Part shown: positions 37,143 to 46,805 of the stretch, one piece after another
Layout of the letters: each line of letters begins with the position of its first letter
How positions within the stretch are numbered: the stretch's first letter is position 1
From: Pseudomonas sp. FP1742
GTDB taxonomy: Bacteria > Pseudomonadota > Gammaproteobacteria > Pseudomonadales > Pseudomonadaceae
Length of the DNA stretch: 64,000 nucleotides
Direction of reading: 5' to 3'
Assembly (NCBI RefSeq): GCF_030687145.1
Contig: NZ_CP117460.1
Coordinates: forward strand, 3,906,001-3,970,000
Notes under the pieces: model-generated
The model's input: the letters and a program-made list of their open reading frames with translations, nothing else
Told to the model about the DNA's origin: nothing
The model's database searches: none
Program-made: the position numbers and the translations under genes

Positions 37143-37174
37143 CGAAAACGCCGCTCAAATGAGCGGCGTTTTCG
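37143..37174 (-). terminator. Strong hairpin, terminator of the vanished tRNA-Gly
   Basis: CGAAAACGCCGCTC and GAGCGGCGTTTTCG are exact complements around an AAAT loop. On the minus strand it lies about ten bases after the tRNA-Gly 3' fragment, where a tRNA terminator belongs. Confidence 0.75.
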
Positions 37175-37183
37175 CTTATGTTA

Positions 37184-37204
37184 TGGAGCGGGAAACGAGA
37201 CTCG
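37184..37204 (-). other. tRNA-Gly 3'-end fragment, probable attachment-site remnant
   Basis: Read on the minus strand, these 21 bases equal the 3' end of the standard bacterial tRNA-Gly(GCC): part of the T-arm (CGAGTCTCG), the acceptor strand (TTTCCCGC) and TCCA. The rest of the tRNA is absent. Tyrosine integrases commonly use exactly this stretch as their att core, so this looks like one end of an integrated or excised element. Confidence 0.65.
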
Positions 37205-37747
37205 TATCTGGCGTCCGACTCATTGAAATATAAGGGGTTTCTTTTCTTAATGAAGCAGGAAAAGACTTAACTCTGGACTAGTTTTTGGGGTATTTCAACA
37301 GCAACAAAACTAACTTTCAGCAAGGCTATAGGATTACCCTTAGCCAATGGACGAACAACCACCAAGTTTCAGGCATCAATTACGTAGCATCCCTTCGGAA
37401 CGCTCAAAAAATGGATAGATGCGACGCACTTCCTGACGCAAGAGCTGGCCGACATGAGTGCGGAAATGAGCTTGAATGTGCTCAGTATCCATAGCATCCT
37501 CATGAAACTCAGATGAGGTGACGGCATCATGAGTTATTCAGTCACCCCACCAGTTTGTCTTAGTATTTTTTTCAAACCCTGTCTTCACGTATAAGGTCGT
37601 GGGGCCAGGAGGCCAATTGGTTTACTCCAAATTCCGGACAGTTAACCCTATCTTGTTTCCGGTGGCGGAGGCTGCCTTGGGCCTTCGGTGGAACACTAGC
37701 GCAGGAGATGTTGTGAATTCAGGTATCAATACAGGAACGACTCAACT

Positions 37748-39868
37748 TCAGGTGCGGAAACCGCCCATAAGTTGCTGCTGATGATTCGCTAGCAAATTCA
37801 AGGATTGACTGATGCTCGCAGAATCTTTCGATTGGCGTGCCAGAACATCCGTGACGTCCCGAATACTGGATAAGTTACGATTCACCTCCTCTGAAACGAC
37901 GCTCTGCTCTTCCGCTGCACTGGCAATCTGAATATTCATCTCACTGATAATCTCGATACCCTGATTGATTTTTTGAAGCGCTCCCACAGCACGTTTCACC
38001 TGTGCAACACTGCTATCGGCCTGGCTGCGGCTGTTTTGCATCGACTGAACCACGCTTCGAGTGCCTGATTGAAGATGTTCGATGACGTGTTGAATCTGCC
38101 CTACCGACTCTTGGGTTCGCTTGGCTAAATGACGCACCTCGTCCGCGACTACCGCAAATCCCCTACCAGACTCACCTGCCCTAGCCGCTTCAATCGCAGC
38201 GTTCAAGGCAAGAAGATTCGTTTGCTCGGCAACAGAGCGAATTACTTCGAGGACTGACCCAATTTGCTCGCTATTGTTGGCCAGCGCCTCTACTTGTTGC
38301 ATCGCCTGATGCATTTCCGTAGCAAGTTGTGTGATGCAATCAGTGGTTCTGTCGATTGTCTGCACACCCTCCTGGGTCGCGAGATCAACATTACGAACCG
38401 CTTGAGCTGCTAACGCAGCATTGCGTGCCACCTCCTGCGAAGTCACGCTCATTTCCTGAGATGCAGTTGCGACCTGGTCAACTTCAAGCAATTGTTGCTG
38501 CATGCCGCTATTGGTTTGCATAGCAATGTCTGCTGCCTGGTCAGCAGTACGACGGGTGTCATCAACTGATGATTTCACTTGAGCGATAATGGGCTGCAGC
38601 TTGTCAAGAAACCGGTTGAACCAACTCGTTAAATTCCCGATTTCATCATGTCTTTCATAGTCCACCCGCCGTGTCAGATCACCCTCACCACTTGCGATGT
38701 CCTGGAACATCGCGGCAACACGTAGGATCGGCTGCGTGATGCTACGAGCCAGCATCCATATCAGCACCAATCCGGATAATGCCGCCAAAATACCCACCAT
38801 GAGTTGAATGCCAGCCGCATCCTTGTTTGCTTTGTTCAGCGCCTCTTTGAGCTGTCGAGCCGAGGCGAGCAGGACCACTTCTGGAACCTGAATGACAATA
38901 CTCCAATGCTGCGCACCTGGAATGGGGGAAAACGGCATAATGACGACGACGTTCCCGTCACGCTCAAGTACCTCAGGAGTATCACCTTTCGTACTCGCCG
39001 AGATTTGTTTTCCAAGTTCAGGATCTACGCTTACCAAAGGCTTTCCCGCCGCTTGGGGCTCACCACTTCGAGCGGCAACAACCCCGTCAGCGCTGATGAA
39101 ACTTACCTGTGCATTGCCGCCGTAAAGCGCACGGCTGGACTTTTCTACCAGCTCTTGCAGGCTTGCCAAACTTAAGTCCACACAGAGAACGCCGAGCACA
39201 GAATCACCGCTCATCAAAGGGACTGAAACAGTCGACATCAGCGTCGTGATGCCTTGGGCATTAGTGAACGCATACGGGTTACTTACGCAGTCTTGCTTGG
39301 TCTTGAACGCACAGGTGTACCAAAAAGTACCTGGAGTCCCATCATCGGCCATCTCCTTTTCGCTCATGGTATAGCTCGGAACAAGCGTGGATGCGTAGGA
39401 AGCGAAACGACCTTTTTCATTCCCCCCATCGGTTTTTTGGTTAGTAAAACGAGCGTCATCGCCATCCAATGCATTGGGCTCGAATCCTACCCCTAAGCCT
39501 AATACGCCGCGATTAGCAGCCACTTGCAACTGCATGAGTTTGAATAGGTCACCACGCAGTGTTTTGGTGTCCGTGCCTAGACGCGTCGCTTGTTCACGCT
39601 GAAAGATAACTTGGCGCATGACCGTGTCGCCAAAAACCCTGCTGGTGTCGAATCTTTGACTCACAACTTGGGCTTGCTGCTCACCCAGTTTGGTCATGTA
39701 CTTCAATGCACCTTCTTTGATGGTGAGTGAACTGGACTCATTGCTCAATATCGAAATAGCGTCGATCCGATAGATTGAGAAACCTATCAAGATGGTTGCT
39801 ACGCACAGCATGCAAATGCCCGCGAGCAGCGTTATGCGAAGCTTTATGGAAAAGCTGAGGATGGACAT
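37748..39868 (-). CDS. Methyl-accepting chemotaxis protein with dCache sensor
   Basis: 706 residues from ATG 39868, with AAGGAG upstream. TM1 is at about 10-32. A large periplasmic dCache domain covers 40-345 ([58 protein letters not shown]). TM2 is at about 350-372 ([17 protein letters not shown]), followed by HAMP and the signalling domain with the hairpin tip [24 protein letters not shown]. It lacks a C-terminal NWETF-like pentapeptide. It directs swimming in response to a ligand, often an amino acid or amine for dCache. It follows the catabolic genes upstream of it, which may handle its ligand. Confidence 0.92.
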   Translation of the reverse strand: MSILSFSIKLRITLLAGICMLCVATILIGFSIYRIDAISILSNESSSLTIKEGALKYMTKLGEQQAQVVSQRFDTSRVFGDTVMRQVIFQREQATRLGTDTKTLRGDLFKLMQLQVAANRGVLGLGVGFEPNALDGDDARFTNQKTDGGNEKGRFASYASTLVPSYTMSEKEMADDGTPGTFWYTCAFKTKQDCVSNPYAFTNAQGITTLMSTVSVPLMSGDSVLGVLCVDLSLASLQELVEKSSRALYGGNAQVSFISADGVVAARSGEPQAAGKPLVSVDPELGKQISASTKGDTPEVLERDGNVVVIMPFSPIPGAQHWSIVIQVPEVVLLASARQLKEALNKANKDAAGIQLMVGILAALSGLVLIWMLARSITQPILRVAAMFQDIASGEGDLTRRVDYERHDEIGNLTSWFNRFLDKLQPIIAQVKSSVDDTRRTADQAADIAMQTNSGMQQQLLEVDQVATASQEMSVTSQEVARNAALAAQAVRNVDLATQEGVQTIDRTTDCITQLATEMHQAMQQVEALANNSEQIGSVLEVIRSVAEQTNLLALNAAIEAARAGESGRGFAVVADEVRHLAKRTQESVGQIQHVIEHLQSGTRSVVQSMQNSRSQADSSVAQVKRAVGALQKINQGIEIISEMNIQIASAAEEQSVVSEEVNRNLSSIRDVTDVLARQSKDSASISQSLNLLANHQQQLMGGFRT

Positions 39869-40016
39869 GTCAACGCTCCTTGAGTTATTGCAACTCTTCA
39901 GTCATTCGAGTGCATGGCCCTACTGGTTTACTCCCATACGCTGCGAGATAACGCCTAAACAAAACGCCAGTGACGGCCCAACGAAGAAAGCACCGTCACT
40001 AGCTAAACTGGCGAAG

Positions 40017-41093
40017 TTAAAGAGCGTCGGCGATCGCTTGGCCTACCTCTTGGGTAGATCCTTGTCCGCCCAAATCACGCGTCTTCGGTCCTTGAGCAAT
40101 AACCGTCTCAATGGCCTGCATGATTGCATCGTGAGCAGCACGGAACTCTGGACCGTCACCCAGGAAATCAAGCATCAACGCACCCGACCAAATCATGGCA
40201 ATAGGGTTGGCAATGTTCTTGCCGAAGATGTCCGGCGCCGAGCCGTGGACGGGTTCGAACAGCGAAGGAAATTTGCGCTCCGGATTGAGGTTGGCCGAAG
40301 GTGCAATACCAATGGTGCCCGTGCAGGCCGGGCCGAGGTCAGAGAGGATGTCGCCAAACAGGTTGGACGCCACCACCACATCAAAGCGATCTGGATGCAA
40401 GACAAAGCGGGCACACAGGATGTCGATATGTTGCTTGTCCCATTTGATGTCGGGGTAGTTGTCCGCCATCGCCGCAACGCGTTCATCCCAGTACGGCATG
40501 CTGATTGCCATGCCATTTGATTTGGTAGCTGCGGTCACATATTTGCGTGATCGTGTCTGGGCGAGATCGAAGGCGTATTTGAGGATGCGGTCGACACCTC
40601 GCCGGGTGAATACCGATTCCTGCAGCACGAATTCATGTTCAGTACCTTCAAAGACCCGGCCCCCCACTGAAGAATATTCACCTTCGGTATTTTCCCGGAC
40701 AACGATGAAGTCGATGTCTCCAGGCTTGCGATTGGCTAAGGGACATGCCACACCAGGAAACAGCTTCACCGGGCGTATGTTCGCGTATTGATCGAACTCC
40801 CTGCGAAATTTCAACAAGGACCCCCAAAGGGAAATATGATCCGGCACTTTATCCGGCCAACCAACAGCACCAAAATAAATAGCATCAAAACCTTTAAGTT
40901 GCTCAAACCAGTCGTCGGGCATCATCTTGCCGCAGGCGAGATAATAATCGCAGCTGGCCCATTCAAAGTTTTGAAACTCAAGTTCAATACCGTACTTGGC
41001 AGCAGCCTTCCGCACAACTTTAATACCCTCAGGCATCACTTCGACACCGATTCCGTCGCCGGCAATCGCGGCAATTCGAAACGTCTTGCTCAT
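40017..41093 (-). CDS. Tartrate/D-malate dehydrogenase-type beta-decarboxylating dehydrogenase
   Basis: 358 residues from ATG 41093, with AGGAAG upstream. It has the isopropylmalate/isocitrate dehydrogenase fold: IAAIAGDGIGVEVMPEG at the N-terminus, substrate Arg region RPVKLFPGV, VRENTEGEYSSVGG, catalytic Lys in AATKSNGM, metal Asp in DILCARFVLHPDRFDVVV and NAD region EPVHGSAPDIFGKNIANP. Family members act on tartrate, D-malate or similar 2-hydroxyacids. It is at the downstream end of the minus-strand catabolic series. Confidence 0.88.
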   Translation of the reverse strand: MSKTFRIAAIAGDGIGVEVMPEGIKVVRKAAAKYGIELEFQNFEWASCDYYLACGKMMPDDWFEQLKGFDAIYFGAVGWPDKVPDHISLWGSLLKFRREFDQYANIRPVKLFPGVACPLANRKPGDIDFIVVRENTEGEYSSVGGRVFEGTEHEFVLQESVFTRRGVDRILKYAFDLAQTRSRKYVTAATKSNGMAISMPYWDERVAAMADNYPDIKWDKQHIDILCARFVLHPDRFDVVVASNLFGDILSDLGPACTGTIGIAPSANLNPERKFPSLFEPVHGSAPDIFGKNIANPIAMIWSGALMLDFLGDGPEFRAAHDAIMQAIETVIAQGPKTRDLGGQGSTQEVGQAIADAL

Positions 41094-41247
41094 CACACTT
41101 CCTCTTTAGATTATCAAATCTGCAATAGCTATGAATTAAATCGACTTAAGCAATGACAAAGCGTAGTGAAGAACTTTACGTTCATAATCATTAATTCAGC
41201 CGCTACTGCACCCATCGCAGCAGCGGCAAAGACAGGTCACCGAGTTG

Positions 41248-42762
41248 TCAGACTTGATCGCCTAACGAAGATTCCAACCGTGCATATTTCTCGGGTGACC
41301 GGACACTCAAGTAGAATGCGCCCAGAAAACCCAGCGCAAACGAACCAAACAACAGCGCCATGAAGAACACCTCAAGTGCGCCTTGTACGCCCAGCAAGAC
41401 ATCGAAGCTGGTCAGGGCAAAATAAAGAAACGGTAGGAGACCTGCGACGCTTAACAGGGGGGCGAGAAAGGTATGCCACAACCGTTTGTCCACCGTGGAA
41501 CGACGGAAGAACACAAAGATCGCAATGCTGGCGATGCACTGGATGGTGATGATCCCTGCCGCACCGACTCCGGTGAACCAGGTGAAGAGCGTGTCGTAGG
41601 GATTCAGCCCCAGCACCGCGAATATCGCAACCACCACCGCAACCATTGCGGTTTGCACGTAGCACGCCACATGGGGTGACTTTTGCACGGGGTGAGTCGA
41701 GCCCAGTTTCTGGCTGAGCAACCCCTGGCGCCCCAATGAGTAGAGGTAACGGGCAACGTTGCTGTGGAACGTTACGATGGCAGCAAACAGACTGGTAATC
41801 ACCAGCACTTGAAACAACTCCGTCGCCCAGCCACCGAGGATCTTATCGCTGACCCAGAAAATCAGATTGCCCGATTGGTCCTTGGCCACCGCCACTGCTT
41901 CGGTTGTACCGATTGCATTGATGATCAACCAGGCTGTCAGCGCATAAAATACGCCCATGAAAATCACCGCGATATAGGTCGCTATGGGCACCGTGCGTTT
42001 GGGGTCGCGTGCTTCCTCACCATAAATGGCAGTGCCCTCGAAGCCGATGAACGATGCATGGGCGAACATCAGAGCGACACCGATTGCGCCTGAGAATGTC
42101 GCCGACGGACTGAATGGTTCAAACGAAAACTGGCTCACTGGCACCGAGTGATCGCCAAATAAAATGCCCAGGTCCAGTATCAGAATAATTACCGTCTCCA
42201 GCGTGAGCAGGACCGCCAATACCACGGCGCCTGCATGCAAACGCCGTAACCCCAGCCACAGGCACATCGCCATGGCGGTGAAGGAGTACACCCACCACGG
42301 CAGATGGAGGTTGAGTTGCTTGCCGAGCAACTCATTGAGGTAATAGCCGATACCTCCGTACAGACCAAGTTGAATCGCGTTATAGGAAAAAATTGCCAAA
42401 GAAGCAGAGCCCAGTCCCATGGGGCGGCCGATGCCTTTGGTGATGTAGGCGTAGAACGCCCCGGCGTTGGTGATGTGTTTACTCATCGCCACGTAACCCA
42501 CAGCGAACAGCAATAGCACCAGGGCGACCGCCACAAATGCACCGGCGATGCCGATGCCGTTTCCGGAACCAATGATGACAGGGAACAACGCGACAACCAC
42601 GGTCAGTGGCGCCGCAGCGGCAATCACAAAGAACACGATGCCCATGATACCGATACTGTTTCGTTCGAGGTCTCGGCTATCAGAACTTGGGTTCATGGTC
42701 TTGCCCGGTGTTGATCCCGTTAAGCCCAGCGTAGCTGGTTTATTACTATATTCGTATGACAT
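41248..42762 (-). CDS. APC-superfamily amino acid/amine permease
   Basis: 504 residues with about 12 membrane helices. The first helix has the APC signature (IGIMGIVFFVIAAAAPLTVVV, residues 37-57), followed by VGYVAMSKHITNAGAFYAYITKGIGRP and the consensus GFEGTAIYGEEARDPKRTVP. An extended N-terminus of about 35 residues is hydrophilic. It imports amino acids or amines with protons. Its place among catabolic genes suggests it carries the pathway substrate. It is separated from the upstream SSADH gene by 266 bp with no gene. Confidence 0.9.
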   Translation of the reverse strand: MSYEYSNKPATLGLTGSTPGKTMNPSSDSRDLERNSIGIMGIVFFVIAAAAPLTVVVALFPVIIGSGNGIGIAGAFVAVALVLLLFAVGYVAMSKHITNAGAFYAYITKGIGRPMGLGSASLAIFSYNAIQLGLYGGIGYYLNELLGKQLNLHLPWWVYSFTAMAMCLWLGLRRLHAGAVVLAVLLTLETVIILILDLGILFGDHSVPVSQFSFEPFSPSATFSGAIGVALMFAHASFIGFEGTAIYGEEARDPKRTVPIATYIAVIFMGVFYALTAWLIINAIGTTEAVAVAKDQSGNLIFWVSDKILGGWATELFQVLVITSLFAAIVTFHSNVARYLYSLGRQGLLSQKLGSTHPVQKSPHVACYVQTAMVAVVVAIFAVLGLNPYDTLFTWFTGVGAAGIITIQCIASIAIFVFFRRSTVDKRLWHTFLAPLLSVAGLLPFLYFALTSFDVLLGVQGALEVFFMALLFGSFALGFLGAFYLSVRSPEKYARLESSLGDQV

Positions 42763-43028
42763 CGCTAAAACCCTGTAGGTAGTGAGTTTTTTATTTCGGT
42801 AAAGCGAGGCAGTCGTTAAAAAAGCAATACTCGGCAGCTGTGCCTATATACACCTCGGCACTTTCTGGTTTTTCGTAGTGACAAGTGTCCGTATTATTGT
42901 TGAATCGGTGCAGACTTTGTTCGTAGATCCGTCATATCCCTGTACCGCGACAACCAAAAGATCTCTCCAGACTGTTCGCGCCCAAATCAAATGCTTTAGA
43001 ACAGGCGTTCATCATGTAAGACGCATGT

Positions 43029-44504
43029 TTATGACTCCAAAGTGCAACGTTCAAGTTTGGTCGATATGAACTTCACGTCGAGATACTCTTGAAGTCCCCA
43101 GTGACCACCTTCCCTGCCCAATCCGCTGTCCTTATTGCCACCGAACGGCGCTTGTGCGGTCGATGGTGCTCCATCGTTGACGCCGATCATTCCGTATTCC
43201 AACGCTTCAGCCACCAGTTGCGCTCGGGTCAAGTTCCTTGTCCACAGATAGGCCGCCAAGCCGTATGGCGATGCGTTGGCTGCCGCCACCACTTCAGCTT
43301 CACTGTCGAACGTAATCAGCGGCGCCACCGGACCAAAGGTTTCCTCCTGCATGATCAACATCGTTGCAGTCACGTCCTGGAGCACGGTCGGTTGAACATA
43401 GAAGCCTTCCATCCGGACACCTCCGGCGATGATTCGAGCACCTTGGGCCACCGCATCGGCGATATGGCTGAGTGCTTTATCGCGTGCATGTTCATCCACC
43501 AACGGGCCTATCCGGGTGGACTCTAGCAATGGGTCACCCACCTGGAGCCGATTGACCGCAACGGCGAGTTTTTCGGCGAACTGATTGACGATCGAGCGAT
43601 GGACATAGATGCGATTGGTGCACACACAGGTCTGTCCAGCATTGCGGAATTTGCAAGCCACGACCTCATCCACGGCCGCGTCCAGATCGGCATCTTCAAA
43701 AATGATGAACGGTGCATGCCCCCCCAATTCCAGAGACATCCTTTTCAGTGTCTTGGCCGATTGTTCGTACAGACGCTTGCCCACTTCAGTGCTACCGGTA
43801 AAGGTGAGTTTGCGAATACGCGGGTCATCGAACATCACCTGAGACACCGTTCGCGGATCCGTGGTGGTAATCACCTGCAAGGTTCCAGGAGGGCCCCCGA
43901 CTTCTTCCCACAGTTTGGCGAAATACAGTGCTGTGAGCGGTGCTTGCACAGGAGGTTTGACAATGGCCGTACACCCCACTGCCAGCGCCGGCGCCAGCTT
44001 GCGGGTGATCATCGCCGCAGGAAAATTCCACGGTGTAATGGCATACACAGGCCCAACCGGCTGTTGCAGGGTCGCCAGCCGTTTGTTGCCATGTTGGCTC
44101 GGCATGCTTTCGCCGCCGACACGCCGCCCTTCTTCGGCAAACCAGTCGATAAACGAAGCGGCGTAAACGACTTCTCCACGGGCTTCCTGGATCGGCTTGC
44201 CCATTTCCATGGTGATGGTACGGGCTATGCCCTCGGTGTGTTCGATGACAGCGTTGTACCAGGCACGCAGCAGTGCGCACCGATGATGAGCGGTTGTCTG
44301 ACGCCAGGTCTGGAATGCGGCACTGGCGGCATCGGCAGCCAATATTGCCTCTTCAATACCGGCGCTCGGAAGCTCGGCGATGATTTCCCCGGTCGCTGGA
44401 GAGCGCACCGGAAACCAGGCAAAGGCGCTGATCCATTGACCATTGACGAACATCTTGCGACGACCGCCATCGTTCGAGCCCGGTGTAAAGATTGGAAGTT
44501 TCAT
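43029..44504 (-). CDS. NAD(P)-dependent succinate-semialdehyde dehydrogenase-like aldehyde dehydrogenase
   Basis: 491 residues from ATG 44504, with AGGTGG eight bases upstream; GTG 44516 lies within that site. Typical GabD-type motifs: AITPWNFPAAMITRKLAPAL, FTGSTEVGKRLYEQ, catalytic Glu in MSLELGGHAPF, catalytic Cys in GQTCVCTNR and EETFGPVAPL. It would oxidise a semialdehyde (succinate or glutarate semialdehyde are likely) to the acid. It is the second aldehyde dehydrogenase in the cluster, 68 bp downstream of the flavoprotein gene. Confidence 0.88.
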   Translation of the reverse strand: MKLPIFTPGSNDGGRRKMFVNGQWISAFAWFPVRSPATGEIIAELPSAGIEEAILAADAASAAFQTWRQTTAHHRCALLRAWYNAVIEHTEGIARTITMEMGKPIQEARGEVVYAASFIDWFAEEGRRVGGESMPSQHGNKRLATLQQPVGPVYAITPWNFPAAMITRKLAPALAVGCTAIVKPPVQAPLTALYFAKLWEEVGGPPGTLQVITTTDPRTVSQVMFDDPRIRKLTFTGSTEVGKRLYEQSAKTLKRMSLELGGHAPFIIFEDADLDAAVDEVVACKFRNAGQTCVCTNRIYVHRSIVNQFAEKLAVAVNRLQVGDPLLESTRIGPLVDEHARDKALSHIADAVAQGARIIAGGVRMEGFYVQPTVLQDVTATMLIMQEETFGPVAPLITFDSEAEVVAAANASPYGLAAYLWTRNLTRAQLVAEALEYGMIGVNDGAPSTAQAPFGGNKDSGLGREGGHWGLQEYLDVKFISTKLERCTLES

Positions 44505-44572
44505 GTAGTGATCCACCTATTCGGTTATGCCGCCTTCCCATCAAGAGAAAGGCACGTCGTACACAATCGCTG

Positions 44573-46285
44573 TCACTTGCTCAGGCGTTCGGTGAGGCTT
44601 CGAAAAATGCGCGACCTGGCGACCTGATAGCCGAGGCGTTGCCCGACATCCGTTTTCAACAAATTGCCGATCAGCCCGTTATCCGCCTTGAGCACCTTGC
44701 GCCCCGCTGCCGTATCGGTTTGCCCGGCCAGGTCGGCAAGGATGCGTTGCGCCGCGTTGTGCCCGGGCATACCACTGACACCGCCGCCGGGATGGCTGCC
44801 GGAGCCACAAAGGTAATAACCGGGAACCGGCGTCCGGTAATGCGCCGCCGCTTTGATGGGGCGATTGTCGAAGAGGTTATCCAGGCCGATCATGGACTGA
44901 TGGAAGATGTTTCCACGGGTGATGTGATAGTCGCGATGCAGATCCAGTGGGGTGATCACGTGGCGAGCGAGAATGTGATTGCGCATGTTCGGTGCATAGC
45001 GGAAATAGATCTCCAGCACCTTGTCAGCCCACTCTTCCTTGCGTGTGTCCCAATCTCCATGGGCCAGGTCAAATGGCAATTGCTGCACCCCCAACGAGAG
45101 CGTATGAGTACCTGGCTGGCTCACCAGTCCCGGGTGGGTCACAGAGGGAATCAGCGCCTCAACCACCATGTCATCCGGAAACTCGCCACGCTGCTGTGCT
45201 TGCCAGGCCATTTCATAAAGGGCCGGGGATGGGCCGAGAATGTTCAAACCCTGATGCTGGGGCCCCAGCTTGCCGGCCGGAAAGCCGACATAATCCGGCA
45301 GCGCGTCCACCAGCAGGTGAATACGCGCCATGGAGCCGCGCTGATCAATCTCCTTGGCATCGGCTGCCGCCGCCTCTGGTAGCGCCCCTTCAGGTAACAA
45401 CCCCACCAGAGAGCGAGTCGGGTCTGCACCGGAAATGACCAGCGGCGCGCGAATCTGCTCGCCCGAGGCCAGCAGAACCCCCACTGCCTTACCCTCTTCA
45501 ATCAACACCTTCTGGATGGGCGTACTCGTTTCAACCCTTCCGCCGAATGCTTGCAAGGCACTGACCAGCGATTCACTGATCATGCCCATCCCGCCTTTCG
45601 GCAGACCATAACGACCGAACTGACCTTCGAACTCTCCCAACGCGTGATATCCATAGACATAGGCCGTGCCTGGCGTGGTTGGACTTCCCCACGTGGAGAC
45701 CAGGCCCATGAACATCATGAAGCCGCGAAGACGATCGGACTCTATGTAGTCCTTCAGCAGGTCCTCGGCCGAAGCCGTCATGAACTCGTCGTACAGCGCG
45801 CTTTCACCAGCGTCGTCAAAGATCGCTTTCAAGCGTTGTTGAGTCGGCGGGTCGCTGAGCTGGATTTCATGCGTCAGCTCACCGAAACGCTTGAGCCGCG
45901 TGGCGAAACGCATGAAGTTGGCGCCATCGGCTTTGTTGTGATCTTCGATCGAACGCAGGGTCTTGTCGATCTCCTGCCAGAACATCACGCGATCACCGTC
46001 GTCCCATAGCGCCATTTCCTGCAAGCCCGGAGCCACCGACTCCAGTCCGTATTTTTTCAGTTCCAGATCGTCGACCACTTCCTGTCGAAACATCATCTGA
46101 ATGTACGAGCAAGAAGAGAAAATAGCGCCCGGTATCAGTTCTTCACTGGTACAGGCGCCCCCCACAATCGGCCGGGCCTCCAACACCAATACTTTGAGGC
46201 CTGCCCTGGCCAGATAGTTTGCGCACACCAGCCCGTTATGGCCGGCACCGATGATCAGGGCATCAAGATCGTTATGCTTATTCAC
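44573..46285 (-). CDS. PYROXD2/phytoene-desaturase-like FAD oxidoreductase
   Basis: 570 residues, starting at GTG 46285 (GGAA upstream). The N-terminus holds the FAD Rossmann motif ALIIGAGHNGLVCANYLARAG with an acidic ribose-binding residue (VLEARPIVGGACTSEE). The C-terminal FAD closure reads GYYLCGSGSHPGGGVSGMPGHNAA. The fold is that of carotenoid desaturases and amine oxidases. Relatives are poorly characterised, but in amine-degrading clusters this type could oxidise a C-N or C-C bond. It lies 77 bp after the unknown small gene. Confidence 0.85.
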   Translation of the reverse strand: MNKHNDLDALIIGAGHNGLVCANYLARAGLKVLVLEARPIVGGACTSEELIPGAIFSSCSYIQMMFRQEVVDDLELKKYGLESVAPGLQEMALWDDGDRVMFWQEIDKTLRSIEDHNKADGANFMRFATRLKRFGELTHEIQLSDPPTQQRLKAIFDDAGESALYDEFMTASAEDLLKDYIESDRLRGFMMFMGLVSTWGSPTTPGTAYVYGYHALGEFEGQFGRYGLPKGGMGMISESLVSALQAFGGRVETSTPIQKVLIEEGKAVGVLLASGEQIRAPLVISGADPTRSLVGLLPEGALPEAAAADAKEIDQRGSMARIHLLVDALPDYVGFPAGKLGPQHQGLNILGPSPALYEMAWQAQQRGEFPDDMVVEALIPSVTHPGLVSQPGTHTLSLGVQQLPFDLAHGDWDTRKEEWADKVLEIYFRYAPNMRNHILARHVITPLDLHRDYHITRGNIFHQSMIGLDNLFDNRPIKAAAHYRTPVPGYYLCGSGSHPGGGVSGMPGHNAAQRILADLAGQTDTAAGRKVLKADNGLIGNLLKTDVGQRLGYQVARSRIFRSLTERLSK

Positions 46286-46362
46286 GGCGTCATTCCATCT
46301 GAATGTGAAATCAAATGCCTGTCCACCTGCACGGTGAACAGGCCGCCTGCACGGCCAGCGAC

Positions 46363-46803
46363 TCAGGCCGGCAGCACCAACTTGAACAACTGGTGATCGG
46401 TGAAGGTGTCATCCGGGTGACCGACAAAATTGCCCGTCACAATGCCGGTCGCGCCTTCGAATCGGCCACCACCACGAATCACGCGCCAAGCGATCGAACC
46501 GGTGCTGTAGCCGCTTGCCTGCACTTTAAACTGGCCTGGCATGACCGTTTCAACATCGAGATAACTGTCGATCCCGGGGAAGTCGACGCGGCCGGTTTCC
46601 CAACTTTGCTCGCCCCGCACGGTCACCACCGTATCGAAGTGTGCGACACCAGTCGGAACCTGCAACGCCCCCTCGCCCTGCACATCCGCCACTGGATCGA
46701 GTGCAAGAATTAGCCCCTGGGCACGGGACCTTACGACACCGGTGGCGTGGCCAATGGCTTCGGCCTTGCCGGTGAAGTAGATCAGCATGGTGTAGGTTTT
46801 CAT
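46363..46803 (-). CDS. Unrecognised 146-residue beta-rich protein
   Basis: Three ATGs in a row (46809, 46806, 46803) overlap the aminotransferase stop. The third has the best spacing from GAGGGG. It has no signal or membrane helix. The protein is rich in short strands and glycine (MLIYFTGKAEAIGHATGVV, IAWRVIRGGGRFEGATGIVTGNF), suggesting a small beta-barrel, somewhat like the allene-oxide-cyclase or dirigent shape. I do not recognise the family. Its embedding in the operon suggests a pathway enzyme or binding protein. Confidence 0.6.
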   Translation of the reverse strand: MKTYTMLIYFTGKAEAIGHATGVVRSRAQGLILALDPVADVQGEGALQVPTGVAHFDTVVTVRGEQSWETGRVDFPGIDSYLDVETVMPGQFKVQASGYSTGSIAWRVIRGGGRFEGATGIVTGNFVGHPDDTFTDHQLFKLVLPA

Positions 46804-46805
46804 CA

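Larger units (their letters stand above)
36932..37747. other. Gene-poor 800-bp stretch with signs of past integration
   Basis: No convincing gene. It contains a direct repeat CAGCCCACAC (twice, 12 bp apart, near 36959), a terminator hairpin (37143-37174) and a tRNA-Gly 3' fragment (37184-37204). Two short open frames (37285-37494 and 37599-37781, both plus) lack good starts and match nothing I recognise; they may be debris. Base composition drifts toward AT after 37205. Confidence 0.6.

Noticed and set aside
37184..37204. A functional tRNA-Gly gene
   Set aside because: Only the last 21 bases are present; anticodon and D arms are missing.
37285..37781. Two short plus-strand frames (69 and 60 codons)
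   Set aside because: First begins only at TTG, the second has no ribosome site, and neither resembles a known protein; more likely debris after the att-like scar.
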